64,000 nt of DNA from Mycobacteriaceae bacterium (lineage in GTDB: Bacteria; Actinomycetota; Actinomycetes; Mycobacteriales; Mycobacteriaceae): assembly GCA_028726465.1 (NCBI GenBank), contig JAQYQB010000012.1, positions 248,001-312,000 of the forward strand, read 5' to 3'. The notes under the pieces are model-generated. The model did no database searches. It saw only the letters and a program-made list of their open reading frames with translations, and was not told the origin of the DNA. Both the position numbers and the translations under genes were made by a program. Of the stretch, positions 63,207-64,000 are shown in pieces; position 1 is the first letter of the stretch; the number at the start of each line of letters is the position of its first letter.

Positions 63207-64000
63207 CTAGGCCGTCGGGTCCTTTCCCCCACCGGGGCCGCCTTCGGCACCCGGTCCGGAGCCCTCCTGCTGAGTGGTCGTGCCGGCATAGTCGTTCTGG
63301 GGATCGCGGTAGATGGTGTGGATATGGCCCCAGCCGGAGGTGGTCACCCCGTCGACATCCGCGCCGGCAGAGCCCTGCTGGTTGGCGAATTCGATGTAGG
63401 CGCTCGGTCCGGAAATCTGGAAGTAGATGCCCTCGCCCTGGGTCATGTCGTAGGTGGTGGCACCGGACCAGTTGATATACGTCTCGTCCAAGGTATCCCG
63501 GATAGCACTCAGCGTGGTCTCGTTGGTGGACTCGTCGGAGAGTGTGGTCCATTGCGCGATGAGCTCGAGAAGGAGCTCCTTCTGCTCATCGTTGAGATCC
63601 GCGCCTTTTAGCCCGGTACCCGTGTCGTAGTCGCAGGTGCTGCCCGGGGCGCAGCTGAGGTTCTTTACTTCCTCGCCCTGGTAGAGCTGCTCCTTCTGCT
63701 CATCGGTGAGTGAGTCGTAGAAGGCAAAGGCGGCCTCGTAGATGCTGCTCATCGGCTGCACCTCTTCGCCCGCGTCGTTGGTGTAGACAGCCGGCTGGGC
63801 GCCGAAGTGGGTGGGCGCGAAGGTGATGGAACCGTCGCTGAACGTGGCGTTTAGGCCCAGGTGGTGGCCGCCGAACTGCAGCGCCCACTCGCCGGATTCA
63901 CTCGGGGTGCCGTACAGCGTGAAGTAGTACTGCCCCAAGGAGTCTTCCGTCGAAGACGAGTTGTCCAGGAGGTACTGGTCGCCCTCCATGATGGCGACGA
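63207..64000 (-). CDS. DUF3500 protein, N-terminus beyond the window
   Basis: The minus-strand frame enters from the right edge and ends at 63207 (264 codons visible). It carries the DUF3500 pattern LGQYYFTLYGTPSESGEWALQFGGHHLGLNATF, SSIYEAAFAFYDSLTDEQKEQL and GIYFQISGPSAYIEFANQ, then HIHTIYRDPQNDYAG and a Gly/Pro-rich tail. Two Cys (LSCAPGSTCDYD) could form a disulfide, consistent with export, but the N-terminus is not in the window. Function unknown. Confidence 0.88.
   Translation of the reverse strand, partial: VAIMEGDQYLLDNSSSTEDSLGQYYFTLYGTPSESGEWALQFGGHHLGLNATFSDGSITFAPTHFGAQPAVYTNDAGEEVQPMSSIYEAAFAFYDSLTDEQKEQLYQGEEVKNLSCAPGSTCDYDTGTGLKGADLNDEQKELLLELIAQWTTLSDESTNETTLSAIRDTLDETYINWSGATTYDMTQGEGIYFQISGPSAYIEFANQQGSAGADVDGVTTSGWGHIHTIYRDPQNDYAGTTTQQEGSGPGAEGGPGGGKDPTA

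Overview
The window is a high-GC chromosomal segment spanning the replication origin of an actinobacterium, almost certainly a Corynebacterium. The evidence is the gene order (gyrA, gyrB, dciA, recF, dnaN, dnaA, rpmH, rnpA, yidD, yidC, rsmG, parA, parB), the trpL-EGD(CF)BA operon with a Trp-Trp-Trp leader peptide, a MurJ fused to a kinase-like domain, a mutT4-DUF6049-murJ / sigM-trxB-trxA-cwlM block, and a high frequency of apparently leaderless genes. No prophage, insertion sequence or CRISPR array is visible.

Layout. 1-3 kb: metF-metE (metE is cut by the left edge). 3-7 kb: small accessory genes (Lys-rich coiled-coil membrane protein, GNAT acetyltransferase, DODA-type dioxygenase, 3-methyladenine glycosylase, MarR regulator). 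7.0-7.8 kb: tRNA-Ala(CGC), a small conserved ORF, then tRNA-Ile(GAT) and tRNA-Ala(TGC). 7.8-10.8 kb: gyrA and a DUF3566 membrane protein. 10.8-15.7 kb: an RHH/degenerate-Doc pair, a DUF6918-like gene, and an ABC exporter divergent from a NarL-type two-component system. 15.7-21.0 kb: gyrB, dciA, recF, dnaN. 21.04-21.75 kb: oriC, with DnaA boxes, a DnaA-trio element and two families of unexplained repeats. 21.75-24.08 kb: dnaA and its box-rich upstream region. 24.1-28.4 kb: rpmH to parB. 28.5-35.1 kb: cwlM, trxA, trxB, sigM, pepN, yceI. 35.3-43.8 kb: murJ, DUF6049, mutT4, then pcnA and yqgE. 43.8-50.8 kb: transporters (AzlCD, bile-acid symporter-like, SLC1 family, MmpL), a Tat-type Rieske lipoprotein and an SdpI-family protein. 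50.9-57.9 kb: trp operon with attenuator. 57.9-64 kb: DUF454 protein, two aldehyde dehydrogenases, a flavin-reductase-like protein and a DUF3500 protein cut by the right edge.

How it works together. Replication would start at about 21.2 kb and move outward. ParA/ParB are encoded 2.5-7 kb to the right of it, and five parS-type palindromes lie at 46-61.5 kb, two of them inside trp coding sequence. The cwlM/murJ/sigM/trx block links peptidoglycan precursor control, lipid II export and thiol redox. Many genes carry a TANNNT hexamer ending 6-8 nt before the start codon and no Shine-Dalgarno sequence, which fits leaderless transcription and was used to choose start codons.

Most notable: an RHH/Doc-like pair whose Fic motif has lost its catalytic His and basic residues, with a perfect operator overlapping its -10; a Bacillus-like unwinding element in oriC plus uncharacterised repeat families; a leaderless trpL; two nearly abutting -10 boxes serving mutT4 and pcnA; and a sigM locus with no room for its anti-sigma gene.
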